Notes: generated by a model not told the origin, from the sequence alone. 64,000 nt of DNA from Hyphomonas sp. L-53-1-40 (GCF_000682775.1 NZ_AWFI01000015.1:62001-126000), one strand, 5' to 3'. Counted from the stretch's first letter, positions 14,842 to 23,737 are shown. Numbers and translations are program-made.

Positions 14842-15843
14842 ATGGCTCAGATCAGGGACGTCGCGAAGCTGGCTGCTGTCTCCCCGGCGACAGTGTCGCG
14901 GGCATTTTCAGATCCGAGCAAACTGTCCACGACGACGCTCGAACGCGTCCTGGCCGCAGCTGAAGAACTGAAATATAAGCCGAGTTCATTGGCTCAATTG
15001 TTTCGGGAGAAGCGTACCAATACGGTGCTTGTCATGGTGCCGGACATTGCAAACGTTCTGTTCGCTAGGGTTGTCTCGGGCATTGAGCGTGTCGCGGTAG
15101 AGAACAAGTTCAATTTGATCGTGTCTGACACTGGAGACGATGCGGCCATCGAATCCGTTGGTGTGGAGATGGTGGAAACCTATCGTGCCGACGGCGTGAT
15201 CCAGCTGGGCGAGCGGCCGCTCGACCAGTTGCACCATGAGGGAGAACACTGCGCGATTCCCTTTGTACAGGCGATCAGTGCCGATCCGCGCGGCCGGTAT
15301 CCGACGGTTGGTATCGATGACCGCAGCGCAGCGGCAATGATGGCGGAGCACCTTCTTGCGTGTGGGCATCGCCGGATCGGGGTGTTGGCAGGCCTGAAAG
15401 ACCGGCTGGTAACGCAAGAGCGGCTGGCGGGAATTCGCGATGCGTTGGCTGCACGGGAACTACCGTTCGATGAGACCATGGTGGCGTACGGGCCCTACTC
15501 GATGGCGGGTGGGGAGAATTCGGCCATGCGCCTATTGTCACGCGAGCGAAATGTATCGGCGCTATTCTGTATGAGTGATGAGATTGCGATTGGCGCAATC
15601 CGCGCGGCCCATGATCTTGGTTTCAACCTGCCGAACGACCTGTCGATCTCCGGCTTCGACAACATCGAATTCGGAAAATACTGTACGCCGCCCCTGACCA
15701 CTGTAATGCAGCCCGCAGAAAGAATAGGAGAAGTGGCCATGATCCATATGTGTGACATTCTCAGAGGCCACGCTGTGACGGGGATACATGAAATGCTATC
15801 AACCGAATTGGTGGTAAGGGCGAGTGTTCGAGAAGTTGGCTAG
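14842..15843 (+). CDS. LacI-family transcriptional regulator (symporter/GH3 locus)
   Basis: The protein has 333 residues from the ATG at 14842, supported by a GGAGA ribosome site and by the helix-turn-helix beginning at once (MAQIRDVAKLAAVSPATVSRAFSDPSKL). The open frame to the left is unneeded. The hinge helix is YKPSSLAQLFREKRTNTV, and a periplasmic-binding-like effector domain follows (VLVMVPDIANVLFARVVSGIE, then LSISGFDNIEFGKYCTPPLTTV). It diverges from the symporter-GH3 operon and likely represses it until a sugar effector binds. The effector is unknown. Confidence 0.92.
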   Translation: MAQIRDVAKLAAVSPATVSRAFSDPSKLSTTTLERVLAAAEELKYKPSSLAQLFREKRTNTVLVMVPDIANVLFARVVSGIERVAVENKFNLIVSDTGDDAAIESVGVEMVETYRADGVIQLGERPLDQLHHEGEHCAIPFVQAISADPRGRYPTVGIDDRSAAAMMAEHLLACGHRRIGVLAGLKDRLVTQERLAGIRDALAARELPFDETMVAYGPYSMAGGENSAMRLLSRERNVSALFCMSDEIAIGAIRAAHDLGFNLPNDLSISGFDNIEFGKYCTPPLTTVMQPAERIGEVAMIHMCDILRGHAVTGIHEMLSTELVVRASVREVG

Positions 15844-16002
15844 CCGAGTGGTTTGAAATGTCATGCGCGCTCGGTCCCAGTTGAGAACAAGGTCAGTCCA
15901 CATGCCCATTTTTAGGAGCGGAAGACGATTGGCCTATCGTGCCTGTCGTCAGCGAAAGGCTCACGCCGAGAATGAGGAGATGGAGGGGCGTGTTGGCGCC
16001 GA

Positions 16003-17280
16003 TCAAAACAGGTTCGGTAGTGTGAGAGACAGCGCGGGCACGAATGTGATGATCATGAGCGCGAGCAGGAGCGCGCCGTAGAACGGCCAGATCGTCTTCA
16101 CTGCCTGTTCCACCGGAACTTTTCCGACTGCCGATCCGACAAATAGCACCGAGCCCACTGGCGGCGTCACCAGCCCGATCCCCAAATTCAGCATCATGAC
16201 AATGCCGAAGTGAACCGGATCGACACCCACTTCCATGACGACCGGCAGCAAGATCGGAGTTGTGATGATGATGAGAGGCGACATGTCCATGAATGTGCCG
16301 AGCACAAGCAGGATGACATTCACGATCAGCAGAACAAGTATCGGATTGCTGGTGGTGGACGTAATCATGTCGGCCAGCTGTGCTGGTGCTTCGAGGATGG
16401 CAAGCGCGTAGCCGAATGCAGTCGCTGCACCGATGATAAGCAGCACCATCGCCGTGATCTTTACCGATTGCATGGCGGCTTCCGAAAAGCGCCTCCAGCC
16501 CAGCGTTCGGTAGACCAGTGCTCCGATAGCGATCGTATAGATGACCGCAATGGCAGAAGATTCCGTGGCAGTGAAGATACCGGACAGAATGCCGCCCATG
16601 ATGATGATTGCGGTCATCAGGCCGGGGATGGCGAACAGGAGTGCGCGCGTAAAGCTGCGCCAGCCAGGAAAGGCACCGCTGGCATACCCACGCAGGACAG
16701 CGACGCGCCAGGCGACGAACATAAGCAAGGCTGCGGTCATCACGCCGGGCACGATACCAGCCAGGAACAGATCTCCAATCGACACGCCGATCCCGCTGGC
16801 GGCGGAATAGATGATCATGTTGTGTGAGGGTGGAATGAGTAGGCCGACAATGGCAGCGGTCACGGTCACATTGACGGTATAGTCGCCGTCATATCCACGC
16901 TCACGCATAAGGGGCATCAGCGTGGATCCCATGGCTGAAGCGCTGGCAATAGCCGAGCCCGAGACGGCACCAAACATGGTGGACGCCCCAACATTGACGA
17001 GGCCGAGTCCACCCCGTGTGCGCCCGAAAGCGCCTTCGGCAACTTCGACCAATCGCTTTGCGATGCCTGACCTGTACATAAGGTCCCCAGCGAAGATGAA
17101 GAAGGGAACCGCCATCAGCGTAAAGACACTGACGCCGGCCGCCATGCGCTGGAAAACCACGACCATCGGGATGTCGAGGGCCAAGAACGTCGCCATGGCC
17201 GAACCGAGTAGAGAATATGCGACTGGCACGCCAAGCGCGAGCAGGACAACCAAAACACTGACCAGAATGATCAACTCCAT
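16003..17280 (-). CDS. dctM: TRAP transporter large permease (DctM/SiaM type)
   Basis: This 425-residue protein starts at the ATG at 17280 (GAGGAGG ribosome site); a longer frame to the right lies inside dctQ and is not coding. It has about twelve membrane helices and TRAP large-subunit hallmarks: GVPVAYSLLGSA, GASTMFGAVSGSAIASASAMGSTLMPLM, the LLIPPSHNMIIYSAASG segment, and GTFMDMSPLIIITTPILLPV. It forms the ion-coupled translocation unit with DctQ and accepts ligand from DctP. It overlaps dctQ by ten bases. Position at the end of the uronate cluster suggests it imports a sugar acid such as a uronate or unsaturated product. Confidence 0.94.
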   Translation of the reverse strand: MELIILVSVLVVLLALGVPVAYSLLGSAMATFLALDIPMVVVFQRMAAGVSVFTLMAVPFFIFAGDLMYRSGIAKRLVEVAEGAFGRTRGGLGLVNVGASTMFGAVSGSAIASASAMGSTLMPLMRERGYDGDYTVNVTVTAAIVGLLIPPSHNMIIYSAASGIGVSIGDLFLAGIVPGVMTAALLMFVAWRVAVLRGYASGAFPGWRSFTRALLFAIPGLMTAIIIMGGILSGIFTATESSAIAVIYTIAIGALVYRTLGWRRFSEAAMQSVKITAMVLLIIGAATAFGYALAILEAPAQLADMITSTTSNPILVLLIVNVILLVLGTFMDMSPLIIITTPILLPVVMEVGVDPVHFGIVMMLNLGIGLVTPPVGSVLFVGSAVGKVPVEQAVKTIWPFYGALLLALMIITFVPALSLTLPNLF

Positions 17281-17780
17281 CTTGGGTCCTCCTCGTCTGT
17301 GACTTTTTCGCCGGAAAGTTCTTCGAAGATCCGTTCGAGCGAGAACACTGCCATCAACGCGCCTGCAATGGGTAGGCCGAGATAGGCCAATCCCCGAGGC
17401 AGTCCGAGCGAGGGAATGACATGACTCCAAGTCTTGGCAACCAATTGGCCGCCCCATACCAGCATGGCCAGCCCACACGCGCCGACGATGATGTTTGAAA
17501 TGATCCGCATCCAGAGTCGCACCTTCGGACCAACCGCATTCTCAAGCGCCACGATTCGGATGTGAAAGCCTTCTCGGACGCCTGCGGCAGCCGCGAGCGA
17601 CACATACCAGATCATCAGGGCGAGCGAGGCTTGTTCAGACCAGGAGGGGCTAGAGTTCAAGACATATCGGCCGAACACTTGCCACCCGATGATCAGCGTC
17701 ATCAGGACCAGTCCGATTGCTGCAATTCGGACTAGCCAGTCTGCGGTGAAATGCGTGATGTTGGTCAGGAGGCGTATCAT
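17271..17780 (-). CDS. dctQ: TRAP transporter small permease (DctQ type)
   Basis: This 169-residue protein has four membrane helices and the DctQ family pattern FGRYVLNSSPSWSEQASLALMIWYVSLAAAAGVREGFHI, and it ends with a short charged tail. It is an essential partner of DctM. Its start overlaps the dctP stop by four bases and its end overlaps dctM by ten, so the three genes form one translational unit. Confidence 0.93.
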   Translation of the reverse strand: MIRLLTNITHFTADWLVRIAAIGLVLMTLIIGWQVFGRYVLNSSPSWSEQASLALMIWYVSLAAAAGVREGFHIRIVALENAVGPKVRLWMRIISNIIVGACGLAMLVWGGQLVAKTWSHVIPSLGLPRGLAYLGLPIAGALMAVFSLERIFEELSGEKVTDEEDPRWS

Positions 17781-18784
17781 GCGCCAGGCCTTAGCGCTTC
17801 GATGTCTGCAACAATCTCTCTCTGGGTGTCGGTTTTGACGAAACGATCCCAGACCGGACGCATCTTCTGCTGGAAGGCACCAAGGTCTGCCACGTCATTC
17901 ACCGACACACCCGCAGCCAGGATCTTTTCACGGGACGCGGCGACACGCTCGTCCCAGAGTTTGCGCATGAAGGGTACCGAATCGCGAGCCGCTTGTTGGA
18001 CCAGTGTCTTGTCGCTATCCGAAAGTTTTCGCCAGCGGCTGGCCGACATGACGAGGACCTCTGGCGCGATGATGTGCCGGGTTAGACTGTAGAAGGGCGC
18101 AGCTTCAAAATGGCGCCCACTTTCGAAGGATGGCCAATTGTTCTCTGCGCCATCAATTACGCCCTGGACCAATGCCTGATAGACTTCACCGAGCGACATA
18201 GGCGTTGCGTCGGCGCCGAGTGCCTTGATCATGGCGACGTAGAGGTCGGAATTCGGCACGCGTATTTTCATGCCAGCCATATCGTCTGGTGACAGTATTG
18301 GCTTGCGCGTATTGTAGAAGCTGCGTTCGCCAGAATCGTAGAAGCACAGGCCGATGAGATCGTGCGGCGCGAGCGAGTCGAGAATTCGGTCGCCTGCAGG
18401 TCCGTCGAGTGCCGTCCGCATATGGGAAGTTGAGGAAAACAGGAACGGTAGCGCAGGGATGGTCGTCAGGGGTTCGATCGAGTTAAGCGGTGCGAGGTTT
18501 ACCCGGTTCAGGTCAAGACCCCCGAACGAGGTGATTTCTAGCGTGTCGCGCTCCGAGCCGAGCTGTCCGCCCGCGTACATCTTGATACGAAGCCTGCCCC
18601 CGCTGCGCTCGTCCAACAGGCGCCCCATCTCCTTGACGGCCTGAACGGTCGGATATTCTTCCGGATGAGAGTCTGCACTCAGCAAGTCCCGGCCCGAACT
18701 CTGATTGCACGCAGCCAAACTTGTGGCGGCTGCCATGCTCATCAGGGCTTGCCGACGTGAGATAACTGGTATGCCACGCATCAT
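17777..18784 (-). CDS. dctP: TRAP transporter solute-binding protein, lipoprotein form (DctP type)
   Basis: This 335-residue DctP-family binding protein carries family signatures MKIRVPNSDLYVAMIKALGADATPMS and QALVQGVIDGAENNW, which include the ligand-carboxylate Arg/Asn region. The N-terminus has a twin-arginine-like VISRRQALMS and a lipobox SLAAC with Cys26, so it is probably a Tat-exported, membrane-anchored lipoprotein instead of the usual soluble periplasmic protein. A uronate-type operator lies 118 bases upstream. It leads the P-Q-M order. A sugar-acid ligand is inferred from the pectin/uronate genes nearby. Confidence 0.92.
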   Translation of the reverse strand: MMRGIPVISRRQALMSMAAATSLAACNQSSGRDLLSADSHPEEYPTVQAVKEMGRLLDERSGGRLRIKMYAGGQLGSERDTLEITSFGGLDLNRVNLAPLNSIEPLTTIPALPFLFSSTSHMRTALDGPAGDRILDSLAPHDLIGLCFYDSGERSFYNTRKPILSPDDMAGMKIRVPNSDLYVAMIKALGADATPMSLGEVYQALVQGVIDGAENNWPSFESGRHFEAAPFYSLTRHIIAPEVLVMSASRWRKLSDSDKTLVQQAARDSVPFMRKLWDERVAASREKILAAGVSVNDVADLGAFQQKMRPVWDRFVKTDTQREIVADIEALRPGA

Positions 18785-18901
18785 GGGCGCACCGCACGTA
18801 CAGTCGTGTAAAGGAACTGATCCCGCCTCATATCTCTCCTCCCCGGTACGGCCATTTCAAAGGCCTCTTTTAGAGAGGCGGCTCGTGCGATCACTGCCCA
18901 T

Positions 18902-18916
18902 GGTAACCGGTGTCAT
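18902..18916. promoter_or_regulatory. LacI-type operator before the TRAP operon
   Basis: The reverse strand reads ATGACACCGGTTACC, identical over 15 bases to the site at 23680-23694. It lies 118 bases upstream of dctP. See also 26317 and 30566. Confidence 0.7.
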
Positions 18917-18942
18917 TTATTCTGCAAGGTGCCTGGCCAACT

Positions 18943-19455
18943 TTAATGTGGCCAACGTTCAGCCAGCACTTCCACTTGCCCGTCTTTCGACTGTACTTCC
19001 ATGGCCGGGTTTTTTGGCATGCCGTCGGCGAACAATTCATAGATGATGCTGCCATCGGTTTGCGTACTCTCGATGATTCGGACCGGCTCAGCCGCGCCTG
19101 CTGCCGTGGCGGCGGCTTGAACGTCTGCAGGTACGGCGGTCCAGGGCAGGTCCCGCTGAATTTCAACAACTTCTGCAACGCCGTCGGCGTACAGGATATC
19201 AAGTTCGATTTCGGATCCGTCGGCGCGTTCACCTTCGACATCGAAATAGACGCGCTGGCCGCGTTCCTTCCGAAGCACTTCCAGTACCTTCATGTCGGGC
19301 ATGGCCTCGGAGACGGCAGATTGCACCGGTCCGGGCAGGTCTGCGGGCGCCACTTCGGTAACAATGTCGCCTTGGCTTTGAGGTTCCGGCACTTGAGTTG
19401 GTGAGCAGGCCGACAGAATGCCGGCAGCGACGATGATGTGAGTGGCAGATTTCAT
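18943..19455 (-). CDS. Hypothetical lipoprotein, possibly PepSY-like
   Basis: The 170 residues start with a signal peptide ending in the lipobox ILSAC (Cys17). The mature part has two similar halves, each resembling a PepSY-type beta-alpha unit: LPGPVQSAVSEAMPDMKVLEVLRKERGQRVYFDVE, then a second with VPADVQAAATAAGAAEPVRIIESTQTDGSIIYELF. The PxxVxxAxxxxxP...V...E pattern suggests a pair of PepSY-like folds, but I am not certain. It lies 3 bases after the carboxylesterase gene, in the same direction, so it is probably cotranscribed. No function can be named. Confidence 0.6.
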   Translation of the reverse strand: MKSATHIIVAAGILSACSPTQVPEPQSQGDIVTEVAPADLPGPVQSAVSEAMPDMKVLEVLRKERGQRVYFDVEGERADGSEIELDILYADGVAEVVEIQRDLPWTAVPADVQAAATAAGAAEPVRIIESTQTDGSIIYELFADGMPKNPAMEVQSKDGQVEVLAERWPH

Positions 19456-19458
19456 GGA

Positions 19459-21048
19459 TCAGGTCCCCCATTGAGTGAAAGGTACTTTGGCGAAGAGTTC
19501 CCTCTCGCCTTTGCGCGGGTCATTCTCGAGCCGGGTCGTGGTGCCGAATACCAGTGTCTCCCGGTTTGGCAGCGTATGTCGAGACCAGTCCGGCAACCCG
19601 GGATGATTGGGCTGGCCTTTCCTGGCCATGGAGATGAAGGCGCGAGACAGTTCGTCTGCGACGCGTGCATACTCGCCTGTTGAGGGAACCTTTGTGCCGC
19701 CATACGTGCCTGATTGGTCCAAATTGTCGAAGGCAAAGGCGATGTCCATCGTGTGCGGTGCGCCCCATTTTCCGCCCTCTTCTGGCGAGCCGAGGTTGAA
19801 CTGGTAAACCCAAGTCGGGCCGTTCTCAGTCGCGCGCATATCTGCCTCTTCCACCTGTCCGCGCCACGACCGCCCGGCCGTAGTGGCTGCAAAAAATACA
19901 TCACTCGGCGAATAGGATGGGTAGAGGGCACGATACTCCATTACGACATCGTCTGGGTCGATGTCGCACCGCATATGATCTGCTAGAAGTATTCGAACGT
20001 CCGACCAATCGAGGTGGAATGTGTCAGGATGCTTTGCGCCAATCAGGTTTCGAGTCTCGTCCTTCGTGTTCCCGAGGATCATGGGGATCGATGAGGACTG
20101 TCCCGGAGCGCCAGGCCAAAAGGGATGGCGGTTGAGAAAACGTCCATCCAGGACAGGACCAAAATACAGACCATGCGCAGGATTGACCGGATCACGCGTT
20201 GCGAGTGCGTCAATGAGGGTCTCCATCGGAGCTGCCTGTAACGCAGCTGTGTCTTCCGGTGCGATGCCGAGCGTGTCGAGATAGGCTTGTGCGCGAAGCT
20301 GGCCATTCAAGGGACCACAGGCGGTGACCTGTTGACCGCTCATTGTGGCTGCGGAATGAAACAGGCCATTGGCGGACGGCGCGGCCATCAGAGTGGCAAT
20401 CTTTGCCCCCCCACCGGACTGACCAAAGACGAAAACTCGCGACGGATTGCCTCCGAAGGCGACTGCATTGTCGCGTACCCATTCCAGTGCAAGCACAAGA
20501 TCCCACATGCCGACATTGCCCGAGTGGGGAAAATCCTTGTTGAGTCGATTGAGTGACAAATACCCGAACGCATTCAGCCGATGGTTCACGGTGATCACGA
20601 CTACGTCACCCTTGATCGCCAGGTTCGTCCCATCATAGAGTGGTGAAGATCCGGAACCGCTGGCATACGCTCCGCCATGGAAATAGACCATGATCGGACG
20701 ATTGCCACCATCAGCCAGTCCTGGCGTCCAAATGTTCAGGAATAGGCAATCTTCGCTGACATTCTCCAATTTCCCTGATTGCGGAGCAGTCGCCCCATAC
20801 TCGGTCGCATCCCGCGTATCCGCCCAAGGGGCAGGGGGGCGTGGCTTGGCAAAACGCGTTGGCGCCGTATCCGCACCATAGCGAACGCCCTTGAAGATAT
20901 TGACCGCTTTGTGACGATAACCGCGAACCTTTCCGTGTGTGGTGGCGGCGACAGGATGTTCGGACCGCTTGTCGGCGAGCCCCATGAGCGGAGAACTGAG
21001 TGCAAGAGCGGCGGTGCCGCGAGTAAAGGCCCGTCGGTTCATCGTCAT
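19459..21048 (-). CDS. Type-B carboxylesterase, Tat-exported
   Basis: This 529-residue alpha/beta-hydrolase of the type-B carboxylesterase family has the oxyanion motif YFHGGAYASGSGSSPLYDG, the nucleophile Ser211 in VFGQSGGGAKIA, and the family NAFGYLSLN and NVGMWDLVLALEWVRDN segments. The His is probably in GAPHTMDIAFAFDN. The N-terminus MTMNRRAFTRGTAALALSS is a twin-arginine signal, so the enzyme works in the periplasm. In a pectin cluster it may remove acyl or methyl esters, though the family is broad and the substrate is not shown. It follows kdgK after 27 bases. Confidence 0.9.
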   Translation of the reverse strand: MTMNRRAFTRGTAALALSSPLMGLADKRSEHPVAATTHGKVRGYRHKAVNIFKGVRYGADTAPTRFAKPRPPAPWADTRDATEYGATAPQSGKLENVSEDCLFLNIWTPGLADGGNRPIMVYFHGGAYASGSGSSPLYDGTNLAIKGDVVVITVNHRLNAFGYLSLNRLNKDFPHSGNVGMWDLVLALEWVRDNAVAFGGNPSRVFVFGQSGGGAKIATLMAAPSANGLFHSAATMSGQQVTACGPLNGQLRAQAYLDTLGIAPEDTAALQAAPMETLIDALATRDPVNPAHGLYFGPVLDGRFLNRHPFWPGAPGQSSSIPMILGNTKDETRNLIGAKHPDTFHLDWSDVRILLADHMRCDIDPDDVVMEYRALYPSYSPSDVFFAATTAGRSWRGQVEEADMRATENGPTWVYQFNLGSPEEGGKWGAPHTMDIAFAFDNLDQSGTYGGTKVPSTGEYARVADELSRAFISMARKGQPNHPGLPDWSRHTLPNRETLVFGTTTRLENDPRKGERELFAKVPFTQWGT

Positions 21049-21075
21049 GTTTCAAGCCCTCTCAACTTCTATACT

Positions 21076-22074
21076 CTAGCGGCGTACGTCGAGATCCGTT
21101 TGCGTCAGAAGGTCTTCCACCTCTCCAACATTCGTCCTGTTATAATCTCCGCTTACGGAATGTTTGATCGCAGCTGCGGCCGTTGCGAAGTTTACAGTTT
21201 TCTGCGGCGTGTCACGTGAGATCAGGCCGTGCAGGATTCCGGCTGCATACGCATCGCCCCCGCCGATTCGATCCACTATGCCGGGCAAGTCCATCTCCGG
21301 CGAATGCCAGATGCCATCGCGTATTGCGAGGCGGCCAGTGAGGCGATGGTGACTTGCGCTAACCTGTTCGCGTAATGTCGATGCAACATATTCCAATCGG
21401 GGGAACCGCTCGAAAACAGCCTTCTCCGCATCTTCCCGCCAAGGATACTTTTTGCCAAAAACGAGCTGCACATCCAGTTCGTTTATGAAGGCGAGGGTGG
21501 CGTGTTCTAGTAATTCAGCAAGAATCTCCGGACCATTGCCGGACCAGGTCTTCCAGAGCTGTTCGCGATAATTTCCGTCGAAAGAGACGCTTACACCCTG
21601 TGCGACAGCAGTGCGCACCGCAGCCAACGCCGCCTCAGACGCGTTGGCGCCCGTGGCTGGCGTGATCCCGGAAATGTGTAACCAGTGCGCATCTCCAAGC
21701 AATGTCGGCCAATCATAGGTCGCGGCGGGAGTCTCAACGAAGCTGCTTCCAGCCCGGTCATACGTTATACGAGATGGTCTTTGGACTGCCCCGGTTTCGA
21801 GAAAATACAGTCCGACACGACCTTCGCGCCTCAGGATCGAATTGGTCTGAACGTTGTGCGACCTCAAATCCTTCACCACCGCGTCGGCAAGCGCGTTTTG
21901 AGGTAGGGAACTGACCATGCGGGACGTATGCCCGAATTGGGCTAATGAGATGGCGACATTCGCCTCGGCGCCACCGACATGCACGTTCAATGATGGCAAT
22001 TGCATCAGACGCTGATTGTCGGGCGCACTCATGCGTAGCAAGAGTTCTCCGAAGCAGACGATTGTGGCCGCCAT
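21076..22074 (-). CDS. kdgK: 2-keto-3-deoxygluconate kinase
   Basis: This 332-residue PfkB-family sugar kinase has the N-terminal VCFGELLLRMSAP and GGAEANVAISLAQFG (substrate region) and the C-terminal DRIGGGDAYAAGILHGL with the catalytic Asp and anion hole, followed by a short tail. The KdgK pattern FGELL/LRM plus Tyr/Arg residues (GLYFLETGAVQRPSRITYDRAGSS) is typical of 2-keto-3-deoxygluconate kinases, which make KDPG for the Entner-Doudoroff aldolase. It is 23 bases downstream of kduD. No KDPG aldolase is in the window. Confidence 0.9.
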   Translation of the reverse strand: MAATIVCFGELLLRMSAPDNQRLMQLPSLNVHVGGAEANVAISLAQFGHTSRMVSSLPQNALADAVVKDLRSHNVQTNSILRREGRVGLYFLETGAVQRPSRITYDRAGSSFVETPAATYDWPTLLGDAHWLHISGITPATGANASEAALAAVRTAVAQGVSVSFDGNYREQLWKTWSGNGPEILAELLEHATLAFINELDVQLVFGKKYPWREDAEKAVFERFPRLEYVASTLREQVSASHHRLTGRLAIRDGIWHSPEMDLPGIVDRIGGGDAYAAGILHGLISRDTPQKTVNFATAAAAIKHSVSGDYNRTNVGEVEDLLTQTDLDVRR

Positions 22075-22097
22075 GTCTGGTCAACCTTTCTCCCGGC

Positions 22098-22859
22098 TCA
22101 GCGGGCCAGCCAGCCACCATCGACAGGCAGCGTAATGCCCTGCACGTAATCAGATGCACTCGATGACAGGAAGACTGCCGCGCCACCGAGATCGGACGGT
22201 TGGCCCCAGCGACCCGCTGGAATACGGCCCAGAATTTCGGTGTTGCGCGTTTCGTCGGCTTGTAAGGCCGCTGTATTGTTGGTCGCGAAGTAACCGGGGG
22301 CGATCGCATTCACATTGATGCCGTGCTTGGCCCATTCATTGGCGAGGATCTTGGTCAGTCCGGCTACGCCGCTCTTGGAGGCAGTATAGGATGGTACGCG
22401 AATGCCACCTTGGAACGAGAGCATCGATGCGATGTTGACGATCTTGCCACCCTTGCCGGCGGCAATCATTTCACGTGCGACCGCCTGACTCAGGAAGAAC
22501 AACGTACGAAGATTCACATTCATGACCGAATCCCACTCGTCAAAGGTAAAGTCGATCGAATCGTTGCGTTTGATGATCCCAGCATTGTTGACGAGTATGT
22601 CCACGGCGCCGAGAGCCGATTTGGCTTCGGTAACAATAGCCTCCACACTGTCTGCCGAACCGAGGTCTGCTAGGATCGAGTGCGTTTTGCGACCTGTCCC
22701 GGCTAATATGTCCAGGGTTTCCGTCGGTGCGCTTCGGCCGACAAGGCAGATGTCTGCCCCCGCTTCCGCCAGCGCAACAGCCATGCCTTGGCCGAGGCCT
22801 GTGTTGGCTCCGGTGACAATGGCGCTCTTGCCTTCAAGCCTGAAGGGATTGGTCTTCAT
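22098..22859 (-). CDS. kduD: 2-dehydro-3-deoxy-D-gluconate 5-dehydrogenase
   Basis: This is a 253-residue short-chain dehydrogenase. The cofactor motif is TGANTGLGQG (Gly17, 21, 23), NNAG is at 91-94, and the catalytic triad is Ser145, Tyr158 and Lys162 (YTASK). KduD features include GIIKRNDSIDFTFDEWDSVMNVNLRTLFFLSQ and the ending YVQGITLPVDGGWLAR. It reduces 2,5-diketo-3-deoxygluconate to KDG in uronate breakdown. Flanking genes encode the isomerase that makes its substrate and the kinase that uses its product, so the assignment is strong. Confidence 0.93.
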   Translation of the reverse strand: MKTNPFRLEGKSAIVTGANTGLGQGMAVALAEAGADICLVGRSAPTETLDILAGTGRKTHSILADLGSADSVEAIVTEAKSALGAVDILVNNAGIIKRNDSIDFTFDEWDSVMNVNLRTLFFLSQAVAREMIAAGKGGKIVNIASMLSFQGGIRVPSYTASKSGVAGLTKILANEWAKHGINVNAIAPGYFATNNTAALQADETRNTEILGRIPAGRWGQPSDLGGAAVFLSSSASDYVQGITLPVDGGWLAR

Positions 22860-22906
22860 GGGTCGCTCCGAATGTCGTCTTGTTGCGATTGTTGTCCGCT
22901 CGAGGC

Positions 22907-23548
22907 CTAGGAGGCGAGTACCTGCTTTACGTAGTCGGTGAGGGCCGCGTCTTGGCTGTTTGCGAAGAAGAACTCCTGGAATTTCTCGCCAGAGACCGCA
23001 GCCTTCAAGAGATCCTGATCGACTGACTTGAGGCCGGTAAGCATGTCCTTGCAGGAGGCTTCCTTGAGCTTAGTGAGAATCCCGCGATTCTCAGCCATGA
23101 CAGCGGCGCGTTCTCTCGGATAGCCCAGGCCCGGCTCACCCTCGAAAAGCTTACGATAACAGTCTTGGAGGTTGAGTTCAGCTGCCCAGCCGAAGCCCTT
23201 CGCGTACGGCATGGAAATCGCGTTGCCGTCATTGATCTGGGCGAACAGGAAGGCGTCTGTTGGATCGATGACGAGGCCACAGAATACGCCGGGCATTGCA
23301 TTGCATGCGAGGTTGGAACCCATGCCTGTGCCGCAACCTGTAACAATGAAATCTGCTGCGTTTGAGTTGATCAGAATGCCAGCCATGATGCCGATCATTG
23401 GATAAGTCAGATGTGCCTCGTCGTCCGGGCCGGACATTCCGCAATGGGCAACGGAATGGCCGAGGGGCTCTGCAACTGAAGTAAGCGCGTCATGGACAAT
23501 GCTGCTCTTCGCAGCCTGGCTATTTTCAATAATGAGCGCAATCTTCAT
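22907..23548 (-). CDS. RpiB/LacAB-family isomerase, probable 4-deoxy-5-hexosulose-uronate isomerase
   Basis: The protein has 213 residues from the ATG at 23548 (AAGGAA ribosome site). It belongs to the RpiB/LacA/LacB family: VTGCGTGMGSNLACNAMPGV (Cys72 in the active-site loop) and an N-terminal alpha/beta half. It is longer than typical RpiB (about 150 residues), with a C-terminal extension. No KduI gene is present, yet kduD and kdgK follow. Family members called DhuI in streptococci and Sphingomonas perform the KduI reaction, so this is probably the first isomerase of the pathway. Ribose-5-phosphate isomerase activity is less likely given the context. Confidence 0.8.
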   Translation of the reverse strand: MKIALIIENSQAAKSSIVHDALTSVAEPLGHSVAHCGMSGPDDEAHLTYPMIGIMAGILINSNAADFIVTGCGTGMGSNLACNAMPGVFCGLVIDPTDAFLFAQINDGNAISMPYAKGFGWAAELNLQDCYRKLFEGEPGLGYPRERAAVMAENRGILTKLKEASCKDMLTGLKSVDQDLLKAAVSGEKFQEFFFANSQDAALTDYVKQVLAS

Positions 23549-23679
23549 GGGGGGTATTCCTTTTGTTGCTTGAGTACTTCGCTTCGAAAAGCGCCGCTGG
23601 GATAGAGTCCGTCCGTGGTCAGGTTCCAAATCTGGATCAGGACTGTCGTCACTGCGGCGATCCGCGGTACGGCATATTT

Positions 23680-23694
23680 GGTAACCGGTGTCAT
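23680..23694. promoter_or_regulatory. LacI-type operator before the isomerase-kduD-kdgK operon
   Basis: The reverse strand reads ATGACACCGGTTACC, the same 15 bases as at 18902-18916. It lies 132 bases upstream of the isomerase start and just downstream of the LacI gene stop. Confidence 0.7.
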
Positions 23695-23714
23695 AACATC
23701 TGCGTTTCAGACTG

Positions 23715-23724
23715 ACAACCGGTT
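23715..23724. promoter_or_regulatory. Second operator-like palindrome in the same gap
   Basis: ACAACCGGTT matches the ten bases at 14726-14735 and has a perfect AACCGGTT core. Its centre is 34 bases from that of the 23680 operator, about three helical turns. Confidence 0.35.
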
Positions 23725-23737
23725 GATCGGGAGAGAA

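Noticed and set aside
15841-15885. A tRNA-Ser-like D-arm sequence after the LacI gene
   Set aside because: GCCGAGTGGTTTGAAA resembles a D arm, but there is no anticodon arm, no T-loop sequence and no acceptor stem partner nearby.
16210-16827. A 205-residue frame opposite dctM
   Set aside because: It is a shadow of a hydrophobic membrane-protein gene, with the His/Asp/Gln-rich composition typical of antisense frames.
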